64,000 nt of DNA, taken from NCBI GenBank assembly GCA_014549065.1, contig JACDOX010000013.1, forward strand, positions 5,454,854-5,518,853, in the 5' to 3' direction. The stretch comes from Cardinalis cardinalis. Lineage: Eukaryota; Chordata; Aves; Passeriformes; Cardinalidae. Under the pieces are notes generated by a model, which was given only the letters and a program-made list of their open reading frames with translations, did not search any database and was not told the DNA's origin. Each line of letters opens with the position of its first letter. Within the stretch, counting starts at the first letter, position 1. Of the stretch, positions 1 through 13,200 are shown piece after piece. The position numbers were made by a program, and so were the translations under genes.

Positions 1-1046
1 AATCAAACTTACATTTTACAGTCTCTTTGCAATAAATTATAGCTTATATAACATTAGCAATTGTTATAGTTGAAATCGAACATTTTTTTTAAATGCTGCC
101 ATATTAATTCAAAGAGACAAATTGCATAATTTTATTAATAAAAAAATTCAAATAAGTGTTATCCCAGACCATCTCTCAGGGATGCCAATGACAGGTTTTT
201 TGCTGATTTTGATGGAACCAGAACTGGATCCAACCTCTTTTGATTGCCTTTATTCCCCTTAGAATTTAGCACAATAATCAATATTGTTGTCAAATTCACA
301 GCTTGGGAATTATAATGTGCTCTATACTGCAGAGCTTGCTATGATTACTTCAGTATGTTAATAATTTGCTAGTGGCAGTTTTAAAGATTAATGGTGATTA
401 CAGTAGGCATTTTTACACATTAATAGACAATGACATGTAGACAATAACACATTATAGTTACATACATAGTTATACATAGATAACTTTAATTAGTCCCTAA
501 TTAAAAATATAAACTAATATAAACTTTTATACACAAATGTACAAGTAATATGGAGCAAAATGTTTGATGACAGAATATAATATACATGGATGTGAGTTAT
601 TTTATACTTAAATATACTATAGGGAAAAAGTTATGCACTAAAAAGTTTAGGGTGTTTTTGCAAATATAAATATGTAGATAATACTACAGCATAATTTACA
701 GCATAAACTTGTAAATTTAAACACATATCAAATTATAACCCTTCCAAATGGAGCACCTATTAGGTACTGCCATGAGTTTTGATGATTTCTGGTAATTTTC
801 AAAATACTCCCTATGATGTTTTACAGACCTTGATACTGTTCTCGCTGAAGGAAATGGCTGCTTCTTATTCAATTCTATGACTGCAGGAACAATTTCTTTA
901 TAAAACTACATTGACTATATTCCACCTGCATTANTATTTCACTGTTGTCAACTTTAAAAAATGACATAAAATCTTTTGAAAAACATGGGGAAATAGAGTG
1001 ACAGAAAGAACAAGAAAGCAAAAAATATTATTGAATGCTATCGTAC
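1..1046 (-). other. ADAMTS20 intron 28 (partial)
   Basis: AT-rich sequence downstream of the exon 28 donor. No exon with the TSR cysteine pattern and no recognisable repeat was seen. Confidence 0.8.
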
Positions 1047-1223
1047 CGATTTCCACGGTCCCCGATGCCAAGAAACATCACCAGGGCACGAATGCACATT
1101 ACATTGTGCCATGTTAGGTGGCTTGTCTAGAATTTCACAGTTTTGATCACCCAACATTTGGCCAGTGGGAAGCTGACAAATCACCAGTCTTGTCTTTACT
1201 CCATCTCCACAAGTCTGAGTACA
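1047..1223 (-). CDS. ADAMTS20: ADAMTS20 exon 28 (TSR10, start of TSR11)
   Basis: 59 codons, phase 0: CTQTCGDGVKTRLVICQL, GDQNCEILDKPPNMAQC, NVHSCPGDVSWHRGPWKS, then donor TCG|GTACGA. Last exon in the window. The next repeat's cysteines must come from an exon left of position 1, since no CxxxC-coding stretch with an acceptor is seen in 1-1046. Confidence 0.96.
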
Positions 1224-4200
1224 CTGGAAAACAGAATTTTTTATGCAATAATTNTTATTAACAGAGTCATCACATGCTATCAAAACAAAATATATAACAA
1301 TCATCAGTATATCATATTATTTGCTATGTCTATTTCCATATTCCCTGGACACTCTATTCAAGAATAAGGACTTAAAGTCTAATCTCATGTAATTCCCTCA
1401 CCAAAACCTTTACCAAATGACACTTTCATGGTTTATCAAGTGAGTTTCTGCAGAAAGTCTCAGTAATAAACAGTCCATTAAGAAGTAATTGTGAGAATAA
1501 ATGTGCATGTATCTCTTTCTTTAANACAAGGAAAATATGGAAATTTTTCTTAAAACTAGTTTTCCCTGCCAAACAGCAGAAAACTCAGATACTGGGCACA
1601 TTTTTTACACAGTCCGGTTTATACAGACTAAGTGTAAAATACTTATAGGATGTGTTTTTTGGGTTTCAGTTAGCCTGCAATTCTTCAATACCAGTTCTCA
1701 TTCCTAATGAACTCTGAAAGTCAATCTATAATAGTTCAAACCTTTTTATGGTATTCTCAATGATNTGAAATTAGAAAAAAAACTGTATAATCTGCATGAA
1801 CTGTATCCCAAGTCNACGGCTGTGGACAGAAAAAATATGACATTTAGACTGACCTTGAGAACTGAATGGCTTAATCTGGCCAAAACAAGGAGAAAAAGGT
1901 AAAACAAAAAAGTCACTCAACCAATTTTTCTTCTTTTTTCTATTCCAGTAACTGATTTGCAAAAGTAAGAAAAGTGAGCAAGAATCACAAGAGATTGGAT
2001 TACAATAAATGCAAAAATAATCAGCTTTAACTTTCTGTAGCATTTGAGCAGGAGTGTGTGGTCAAGATATGACATCACACAGCACAGAGATTAACATGTC
2101 CAATAACATCAAACGTGTCATCAAAATGTTCTAACCCAGGCACAACTTTTAGACGCATGATCCTATCTCCATACTTCTAATTTTTAACTACAATCCAGTA
2201 ACCACTACTACTTGCAGTTACTATTGTTAGTACCTATGAAATTACATGGAATAAAGTTTCTCTACAGTTTCTTATGCTCATTTTTTTTTCTTAGACTAGC
2301 TATTGCACTGTGGTTTTTCTGCATACAATCCAGCTTTTTGTAACAGAATATAATTTTCTGCGTCTCAAGATACATGTTGTAAAACAACGATATGATTTGT
2401 TGATGTTGTATATCCTTAGCCTCACACAATACTTACTTCTTCTAGATGTATATTTACATAANTCAGATTTCCACTACAGTGTTCTGGATTTGATCAAAGA
2501 ATAAAGTTTAGATAAGCAGGCTGAAACTCATTCTTTTTAAATTTTAAACTCTATTAAATAAGTAAAAACAAGGTGTTCCGTTCCACTCACAATCACATAA
2601 TTATGTTTCTACTTCTAAGCTTGTGTAGTAAATAATGTTCCCCTTTGTAAGTGAAATGCTCTTACTTCTCCCCAGTTCCCAAAGTTCCACTGTGGGCAGG
2701 GTCCAGAATCACAGTGTCTTGACTCTGAAGGTTTTGTTGCCTCATCACAGTTACTGGCACTTCTTCCTTCCTCATCTTGACATACTACAACTCGGCGGTG
2801 AAATCCACCTGCACAAGTACTAGAGCACTACCAAAACAGGTAAAAATACATTTTGCCATTGCATGANCAAAGAAGTGTAAAATATATTGGTTAAAACAGC
2901 AGCTTTGTTTTAAACCTTAACTCTCAAAACTGAACTCTTCAAATAAAAATNATAACTATGTAGAAGTATTCTAAATTTGAAATCACAGAAAAATTACACT
3001 TAGAATTTAATATATTCTGAATAATAATAAGAACAAGAATAACAATACTTTTTAAAGTGAATGTGGTTTTGTTTTGACCAAATCTGTACTGCAATAACAT
3101 TTCTAGAAATGTTAACACACATATGACAGAACAAATTAATATATCTAAAAAAATTTCTTACTGCTCCCCAGGGTCCAGTTCTCCATTGATATCCTCCCAC
3201 GGAAGGACGGTTCCACTGGTTTAAANTGTCTTGTGGAGGGTGTATTGGGAGGTAACCTGTTTCTGGAAAATGGCTTGGATGGTCATGTAGTCTTGGAACA
3301 TGATGATAAACTGGTNGGCATGGTGGCATGTTACATTCTTGTTCCTTAGGAGGTCGGCCTTCAGGATCACAGTAATTCTCNCTGATTTGCTGATGATAAT
3401 TGACACAGATGACTTGTCTTGTTACTATTCCACTGTCACATGTAACTGTGCACTGACCAAAAGATTAATACAGTGTTTGTCACAGAACATTGATGATTAA
3501 TAAGCAAATACATTTATATTTACTTTTGACAAGAACAAACATATACTTTGTTTTTTCAAGGGATGCAATTTCAATCACGCTTGCAAAAAAAAAACAACTC
3601 TCAATTTCTAAACAGAGACTTGGCCAATAATCTAAATACACACATTAAAAAATTGTTACAATTGATACTTACAGGAGACCAATTTCCAACTTTCCACTCT
3701 CCACATGGGCTAAAGCAGCTTGAAATTTCAGCTGGTCGTGGTAAATGAGCACACAAAGACTCATCTGCTATCTCTCCATGAGCATCTCTGCAACTCACAT
3801 AGCGAGCACGATCACCCTTCCCACAGGATGCAGAGCACTGTCAGTGAACAATTCAAGGTCATCACATTTTAGACTNAAACAAGATCATGCAAGCATCTAA
3901 AATATTAACATAACTTCTGTTGGCCTGAAACTGAATTGCGTGGCCTTAATTCTCATGAAGCATTTCAGTGTATATAAACAGACAGCATTTAAACTATAAC
4001 ATGGAATAACTGCACAGTTGCAAGTANCAACAAAAACATCAGAAACTTCCAGAACACTTTAGTTGCTACACAGGGATGCAATATTTACAGGAGCTGTTAA
4101 AATAAAAANAGATTTTAATAATCCATTTGCCATTATGGTTTGTATTAGTAGATTCCATTGAGCCCCTTCNGATGCCTTTATAGCTGAGAAGTTCAAGGTG

Positions 4201-7200
4201 GACTTAATAAAGANCTGCTGAGTAGCCTCAGTTTATGCACCCTTTACGGCTATTTAGTTAAAATAGATGTGCAAAAATATAACTGCATTATATGCTTTGT
4301 TAATTATCCCAAGGGATTAACAGACACATCCACATTTCATAGATAATTTTAAATTTTTTCATCGCTTTTAAGTAAAACTAATTTTCAACATTATCAAAAT
4401 AAAAACCTTCCCTTTTTAATCTATCCCAAGCAGATTTCAGTCTGAAAAATATCTTAATGAAAGCTTCATGGAAAAATGGCTGAAGGAGTGGAGGGCTGCC
4501 CTGCAAGGTGTGACTGCTATATTACATACTGGGGTCCATGATCCATATCTCCATTGNGTCACCTTCCCCACATGAACTAGAGGAAGTGAAGTAGTCCATA
4601 ATTTTGTATTTTCTGGACAAGAGGGCAATTCACATTCCTGTAGGGTGAGGAAAAAAAAACTTTTGAAATATACACTTTGGAAGAGCCAAATGTAAAGCAA
4701 ATGGTTAGCATTTAATCAACATGTAAATACCATCTTTTACATTTTCCCTGGAATTATTCAAAGACCTTTCATTGAATTGCTTTGTCTCATTTTAAATGGA
4801 ATGTCAAAGAAAATTTATTTGCTCTTAAAACTGCATTAGCAATAACTAATAATNTTGGCATTTTGAGAAAGAGCAGTTTTGGCAAACTTGTTGGAGAGAA
4901 GGAGCATAGACATTACAGTTGCCTGCTTCAGAGCCACAGGCAGCACTGAAGGACCAAGCAAAGACAGTGGCTGTGCTATCCTGTCCTTTATACCTTCAGC
5001 TACAGAGAATATAATTTTGCCCAGTTTCAGTCAGTAGCCAAACAGGTACCAAAATTTAAAAATGCAAAGGGTAATCAAATCCAATGTTTGCACATCTAAG
5101 CAGAAATAAACTACACCAATTAACTGGCTTTTATATTTAGAAGTTTAATAGAGAAGCCAGTTGGGTACTATTGATTAAGCAGGATGGCAAGCAGTGTCCT
5201 TACAAGATTCTACACATTGGAGCTTTTCCTACTGCCAAATAATCACAGGCCTTTGGNTTCCTTGAAGTTAAATACTCTATCAGCATCACATACCAACTTT
5301 CAAACATATCTTAAAATTACTCTTCTTTTACTTAATTCCCTAGGCAAAATTTGACTTTTGTGAAGAAAAACATAGAGTTTCAGTGTTTTGTTCTCATTTT
5401 AGAAGTGATGCCCTCTGAGTTCCCACACAGAGTCAGTAGAAAAAGAGTTGTATTCAGACACTTTTGACAGAGAAGTAGAGAGGTGTTTTTTAACTTACTT
5501 GGCTGTCCCTAGGACGAGTGGCAGCATTGCACTCCCTGCNGTCGCTCAGGACAACGCGGTACGTCCCAGTAACACATCTGACTGTGCGCACCCGGTATCC
5601 GCGCCCACATGTCACAGCACACTGTTGAAGGCAGGAGTTTCATACACTTGAAATAGAGCTATTTATAACCAAATTTCATTTTTAATTATATTTTCTACTT
5701 TGCAACTCTTTCTAGAATGAATAGGAATGACTACTGAGATGGTGTTAACTTCCTTTGTGGCAGACCATCAGGTACTTANCCAGTGTTCATAGCACACCAA
5801 TGAACAGTGCTTGTGCAGGACAAAGGCTTTCTCTCTTTCCCCTTTTCTATCCCCTGCAGTGACTAGGCTGGAGGTTGGGCAGGAGACTGGGAAGGAACAT
5901 TGCCAGAACAGCTGACCTGACCTGATCAAAGGGACAATCCATGCTCTATACTGTCATGCTCAGCAATAAAAACTGGCAAAGAGAAAGTAGAGGAGGGCAA
6001 AGAGAAGAGTAAGGAGTAGCTCCAAATGAATCATTAACTGCAGCTGTTAAATGTTTTTCCCTTCACTACAGAGTTTGACTAGAGTGCACTCAAAGCTGCC
6101 ACCTAAAACATTAGATGGCTGAAAATATTATGACACAAATCCTATCCCTATAAATGTTGTGGTTCAAACACAAGTACTTGTAAAATCTGGTTGTGAAGGG
6201 CTATTACCAGGTGGTACAGTGGAAAAACTGCAATAAAAAGTTCTACCCCAGTGACATAGATTGGTAAATTACTTANACAAGCTATTTCAGAAAACTATTT
6301 TTAATTCATAAGGATTCTATCATGGGACTGAATTAATCTTTTATTTAACTTTTGCATTTAGCTTGTAAGAATGGAAATTCATGGTCCTGTGATCACAAGA
6401 TTACATTATGTTAGATAACAGTATGCTTATCTCTAAGGTAAAAAAAGTAAAAGAAATGTCTAAATTAAAAATACACTTCATTTCCAAAGGTATATTTATT
6501 CTGTATTTTAATAAGAGGTTGTATATAATAAGATAAAGTTCAGCTGCTATTTGGTTATGATTTCCCACTAATATCCAAGAAACACTGTTTCTTGGATAAA
6601 TATTCTTCTGTTGGTTTGAGTAACCTGATCTTATAAAAGCCACATGAAGTTGAGTACATCATATTTTAAATTAATTCTCATCTATTTACTGACAAAAGTT
6701 TCCTTCACAAATTAATTCACTTTTTCCTAGTGTTTTAAATCCACCTTGGTTTACATTCAATGAGTGTCACACAGGAACATGTTTTTCAACAGCACTTTCA
6801 CATAAAGAGATAGCGGATCTTATATCACTGAAGGTAAAAACAAAATGTAACAATAAAATACAAAGTCCTTTTCCCTGCTATTATTAGCATATACATTTCT
6901 ATGATTGATTGATGTTTATTGTAGATTGAAGATTGATCTGTACCAATTGGAGTATATTGTAGATTGAAGACTGATCTATATTAATTAAAGCTACCGCTTG
7001 AATATGCCCACTTACCTATAAATACTTGGTCTTTTACCTGTCTCGTTCATCTGAACAGTTTGCTACCCTCATTTTCATTATTCTGGTGATGTAATACACT
7101 GATGTTTAAAACATCTTTGATNTTAAGGTTCAGGACCAATTACTATTTTGGGCATTTAACTTCTATGTGGGTGTTCCTAAATTACAAGTTAGATAGCCAA

Positions 7201-10200
7201 TAGGACCCTGCAAACAAATATATATGTGAATCAATTCAATTAAAACAACTGCTTAAGATTCAACTAAAATGTTTAAAAGGTATTGTTTTGTGATTGCTCA
7301 TGGCCTGAACTATAAAACAAGAAGCCAGAAATCCTTATGTACTCACTGATCCCCAAGGCCCTACTTGCCAAGATGCACATTCATGAAGTTCACACGGTGT
7401 TATTGACTCTGGTCTGTCATTTGGGTTACAGAAATCATCTCTCAGTTGTTCATCGTTGAGTTGGCACCAGACTTGACGATGCTTCATTCCTTTGCCACAT
7501 GTCACAGGACACTGTAAAATTATTATAAACATCACTCTGCAGAGACATGAATCTGCATTAAGACTTCAATTTGTTTTAGTAAGTTGTTGGGTTTTAAAAA
7601 TCACATAAATAACAAAAATATTCCATGAATGTAAGTAGTCCAAAAAACCCTACTTTTTAATGAACTTTTCATTTCCTNTTAGGTTCAATTCAAATGCTAA
7701 TACAAAGAAATTACTATTAAGACTCTAAAGCTGCAAATTATGAAAACTATGTGCAGATCATTTATTTCCAATACAGTAATANCGCATATATCACAGCGTT
7801 CACTGGAAAAATCTTTAAACTGTCCACAATTCTTTTATATCCACCTAACCTATAATAAAATTATAATTCTATTAAACATTTGGCTGTATAGTTGTCATTG
7901 CTCCATAAAAAAGGAAGGTATGCAAATTACTGCAAATACATTTACTTCACATATCTTCACTACCTCATTTTAATGTAACAAAATTAACAAGGAAATAAAT
8001 TCTAGGAGTGTTTTACAGAAGTTCTCATGCCAGTTGTAGACAAATTGTAGGACTTAAGAACTTTCATAACCATGTGGCCCAAAATAAAACATAACCCCTA
8101 AGGACTTAATGCAGCTTATTTTAATACCGATGACCAGGACCAAATGTACTTTAAGTTTTACAAAGTTTCATTACCTCACTCCAGTCAGTAACCGACCAGC
8201 TTGGACATAAGAATTCATTGCAGCTCTGTGTTACAACTCTTGGAAGGTCCTGGCATTCTCTGTCAGGAAGGTGGCGTCCCAAGTTGTTAATACAAAAAGC
8301 TTCTCTAGTTCTGACACCTCTTGCACAGCTCCTGGAACACTGTATAGTTATGAAACAGGAAACAAGACAATAAAACCAGGCCCAAATACATTATCAGTCT
8401 TAAAGATAAAAGATGTTAAGGATTGCGCCAGACAAAAGTGTCCTCCATTTAATCCGCAAAATGCTAATATGTTCATTTGAGATAAATTCAGCACTTTGTA
8501 TAATAGTTCCAAGTTCCAAGATCAAATGAAGAATAAAACTAAAGTTGTACAAAATCAAATTGTTAAGTAAATAAAACATACATCTTTAATTACCAAATCA
8601 TCACTGCTGACATCCAAAACCAAGCTGCAAAAAAGCTACTCTTTCTTATAAAAATATAAGGAAGTTGCTGAAATATAAAGGCTGGCTTTAGCTGATTCGA
8701 CATATCATATTTGTCAAACATTGTTCTGTCTTAGTTATTAAAGTAAAAAAATATAGAGGATTAAAAATTTTGTATGAATGCTAACCATAACTGTAATGGT
8801 ACAATTATAAAGTTTTAAATCTGTACCTCTGACCATTCTGTGTAGTGCCAACTTCTTAACGTACAGTCACCATGGCAAGGCTCTCTGGCTGGTGGTTTCT
8901 GCTGATCAGCACAGTACTTATCCTCCACTGGAGCACTGAGTCCTCTTGTAATAGAGTACTTCATGCAGTGGATCTCAACAGACCGATGTCCTGGGCCACA
9001 CTTTGATGTACAGTCACTTTTGCCAACACTGTGCCACCTGAAATGACAAACTGTTATAGAAAGCTAACTATGTTTTAAAAAATATGACCATGGCAATTAG
9101 AGCACTCAAAGAATGTAGCAAGAATAACAATGTAAATATAGATATGCATTTTAGAGAACAAATAAAACTGTAATCTCATGACTGGATTTTGAAAGCAATA
9201 TAAAAGAATTTGACTTATAGGCTTAAAATAACTTTTTTAAATTTAAATGATCTCTTATCTTAATCTCCTATGTGACTTTGAAAAATGTAAGCTATAATTC
9301 TAACTCTTCATCCTCTGGATATTTCAGTGNGGGCTATCTTGGAATGCAAAAACACCAGTCTGTTTCAAATTATTTCCAGTTGTGGATACAATTCTGGTGA
9401 AAAATGTATTTCATGCAGCAATACAAGTTTTTGTGCCAGAATATATAGAACAGATACACAATTCTAACAAGAGATCTTGTATTTTACCATTAAAAATTAG
9501 AAAAGTACCCTACTTCTATATGGAGTTGAAGGTGTAAATATCACATATAAAGCCACTACACCAATAGATTTAAGGAAAACAAGGAGAGATGGGAAGGATG
9601 AGGAAAGTAAAGAGGGATGAAGGGACAGAGGATAAAGCAATCTGAATTACCTTGTTTCAATGTCAATCAATAAAACCATATAAGACCACAATAACTCCAT
9701 CACTTAGGAATCTTTTTTACCTTAATTCACACTCTGCATTACACTCCTCAAAGACACTTGGTACAGTGGGTATAAGTTCACATCTTTGATCGGACACTAC
9801 CACACGATCACTTTTACGTATACATGTCATTCTTCTTCTTCGAATACCTTCAAAAAGCATCAGAAGAAGTAAATAAAGGGCTAAAATAAGAAAAACTGCC
9901 TTATGGGTTCCATTCATCAGCTAGGAACAGAGATGCCCCATTAACACAAATTGCTGTACACAGCAGATTCTGCACAAACATGCTCCTTTTTGCAGCTCAC
10001 TACATTCCAGGTGGAGAACTACCTTTTCCTGTCACCTTCTCCACCTCCAGCTGTCCTAGAATGATCTCACAGGATATAAACTTCCAGAGAACTACAAAAG
10101 TGCAACAGTCCATTTACTCATCAGGCTAAGTATTCCAAGCACATCATGTATGTCCTGCTAANCAACAAATTTTCTAAACCACCATGTTAACTTAGACATT

Positions 10201-13200
10201 GTGATCCTTTCCCTTAAAGAAGCAGAGAAATTGATCACCTAAAAGATCTGGAGTTCTGGGAGAAATACNTCAGTTGACAGCTGTTCTTCTAGCACATGGG
10301 CATGTATACAACCAGAAGAAACTCACCATTACATATTTTCAGGCTTTTTTAGCATCCACTAAGAAGAGTATTTGTCAAAAATCTGTGTACATACACTTTT
10401 ATATATACATGTTTCATAAATGCTGTGGCTTTATTTTTATACTGGAATGGCCTAGAGAGTAACAGCTTATAATAGTCAAATATATCTTTATACAGCTTCA
10501 TCCCATTTACCAGATAATCAAAAAAAGACAAATAAATGAGTATGAAAGACACCAGACAAATCAGTGATCACCTGGAAGTGGTATAATGGAAGCCTAATGA
10601 ATATTAATAGGCATACAATACCACTTTATAAGAATATATTAGATTTGATCCAACCTTTTTTTAATAAACTGCTCCTATGTCTCCAAATGTACGTTTGAAT
10701 ATAGAATTGTACTGCATAAGTAGTAAAAATAGCCAAAAAAATTCAGAAGCTATTCTGTCCTTAAAGGCTCTATGAACTGTTACTGAGGGTAACAAGTCTC
10801 TTCCTTACAAGTAATGGTGAAAAGTCAGAGAACATAAGATGAGTCCCTTCCTGAATCCCATCAGGTCTTCCGTTCTGGTGAAAAAAGTATTTCACATTAC
10901 CTTGGCACATCCTGCTGCAATCTTGCCAGGGTCCATAAGGATCCCATGTAAACAGATCACTTCCATCTTCTATCGGGACATTGAATGAATAACGCACATC
11001 AGGGTTGTATAAATTTCCTACACACAAAACCTTGATTGAGATAAAATAACAGCTGTTTTTCAGTGAATTTGAACATAAAATTAGGAACATAATTTTGAAC
11101 ATAAACATAATGATCATGTAGGAAATCTTTAAACTTTTGAGAAAAGCAAACATGCACCTGTAAGGTTAGTTCTTCTTCAACTTTATCAGTGCTGTTAATT
11201 CGTTCTACGGTATTGTTTGAACCACTGTACTCAAAAATGGCTCCTTGTATNTTGATTTCTCTTTTTGACATGCTTACAACAAAATTTCCATTCAAGATGA
11301 AATTTCCATGGGCATCTGATAAAGCTGCAAGTGAAGTAAAATATTGGAAATCAATTTAGTTAAAAGGTTTTATCAAAAAAATCTCACCAACACCTAGCTT
11401 TATTGAAATCAATGTAAAAAGTTGTATCAAACAGTTCAAATTAATGAATTCAACCCTAATAATCAGTACCTTTCACCTGACCAGTAGTCATGGATTTTCT
11501 AAGTCATGCATTTTCTCTGCATTTAATACTTAAATAATATTTGTTCTTCAATTGCTGACTGCAGTCCTAACTTTTAAATTTGGCTAGGTTCTGCTACTGC
11601 AGGAGGAAACAATAATTATTGGTATTTCTGCCCTATTCTACAGCCCACATCCTTGTATTTGCTATAGCTACTTCTTGTGAAGTGGGTTTTAAAAGTAAAC
11701 TTGAAAATAAATCACTAAGCATTTGTGATAGTAATTTAATAAAATGATCTATTTGCAATAATAAAGGTTAATGGTAAGTTAAACATTTTTTAAATAAGGT
11801 AAAATCTGTAGTACAAGATGTTACTCGGGCATTACATTTGAAACGGAAGCTAATGTCAGGGGGCAAAGGTTGCTTCTGGGCAGCAGGTGACAAGGAAAAC
11901 ATTTTGAGAATTCTGAAGTTTGTTGGCTAGGATGACAATGGAAGAAGAGACAGCAGGCTCTGTCAAATATGCTTCAATATTTTTTTAGGCACTTCAGATA
12001 CAATGTAACTACTGTGAAATAGAACGACCAAGACTTTTGGTAGGACCTACTTACGAGTTCTTTGTTGCCTACACACACTTGCAAATCTATTAGCATACAA
12101 CCTTTATACACTTTATGTCCCAGGCATAATAGAAAAAGAGAAATATGAGACAACTAGTAAGTTTGCTGATGGTCAGACTGTTTTGTTCATAAACAAAGTA
12201 AATGCTTCCAAGATTTAAAACAACAAATACCGGCATTATTTCTGACCTCACCTGTGGCATTCCACCAATTAACACGGTGACAACAAAGTAAAGAATTGAC
12301 AAAATGATGCAAGGTGCTATAATTCTTATTCTCTGATGAATGAACACACTCATCTAAGAACTAGAAACCTTAACATCTTACTGATCTGCAGAGAGACCCA
12401 GGCCAATGAATATAAAAACCAACTAGATATTTTCTCCAATGTCTTTATCAGATTTCTCATAATATACATCCAGAGCAGATCTCTGTCAAAAGCACAAAAC
12501 CTATCCATCAATATTGTACACAGAGGTTTTTACCAAGGTAGTTGTCATCTTCTGGTTTCCCTGAGTAGCTGTGCTGTCGAATATCAATGTTTGTTGCTCC
12601 TTTGGGAATATTTACTACAACATTGTAACCTGAAAATTAATTATATACCAAAATAGTGAAGTATTAGTAAATACGAAAATATATTTTCATTCACAAAACC
12701 CTACAGTGCTCCAGAGACAACAAACACTGAATGCCTTCACGNGTTAGGAAGTGTTAGGTTCTCTGTTCAGATGTGTGAACGCAATTCTTCACCACTAACA
12801 TAAGCTCAATCTACTCAGAAAAATCCCTACAGAGCACAACTACTCTAGAAGGCAGTCACCGTATATCAAGAGGGACTCAGGAAATACTGTGACTGCTCAC
12901 AATTTAAACTTTTACAGAAATCTGGGTAAGTCTCTTAACAGGAAATATCTCCATTCCCTGTTTACATGATTGAGAAAGCTTTTCTCTCCAAGAGTATTCC
13001 AAGACAGCATGCTAAAAATGAGCCTTAAATACTAAAATATTGCAGTGTTGCAGGCCATATGCATAGGTAGATTGAGCTGTTAAACTAGCCATGCTTGATC
13101 CATCTTCTTCTGCTTAAAATATTGAGTGCACTCCCTTCAAAACACAAATGCTTCACAAATGAGTCATCATTTCTTGTAGTATCTCTAAGTAATATTATGG

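Larger units (their letters stand above)
5622..7346 (-). other. ADAMTS20 intron 22
   Basis: 1.7 kb intron with a decayed LTR fragment (about 5790-6030) and a two-copy 38-bp tandem repeat (about 6911-6987). Otherwise unremarkable. Confidence 0.8.

Noticed and set aside
1..1046. Search for exon 29 (rest of TSR11) downstream of exon 28
   Set aside because: No CxxxC-coding stretch with an acceptor in the right phase was found; the exon must lie outside the window.
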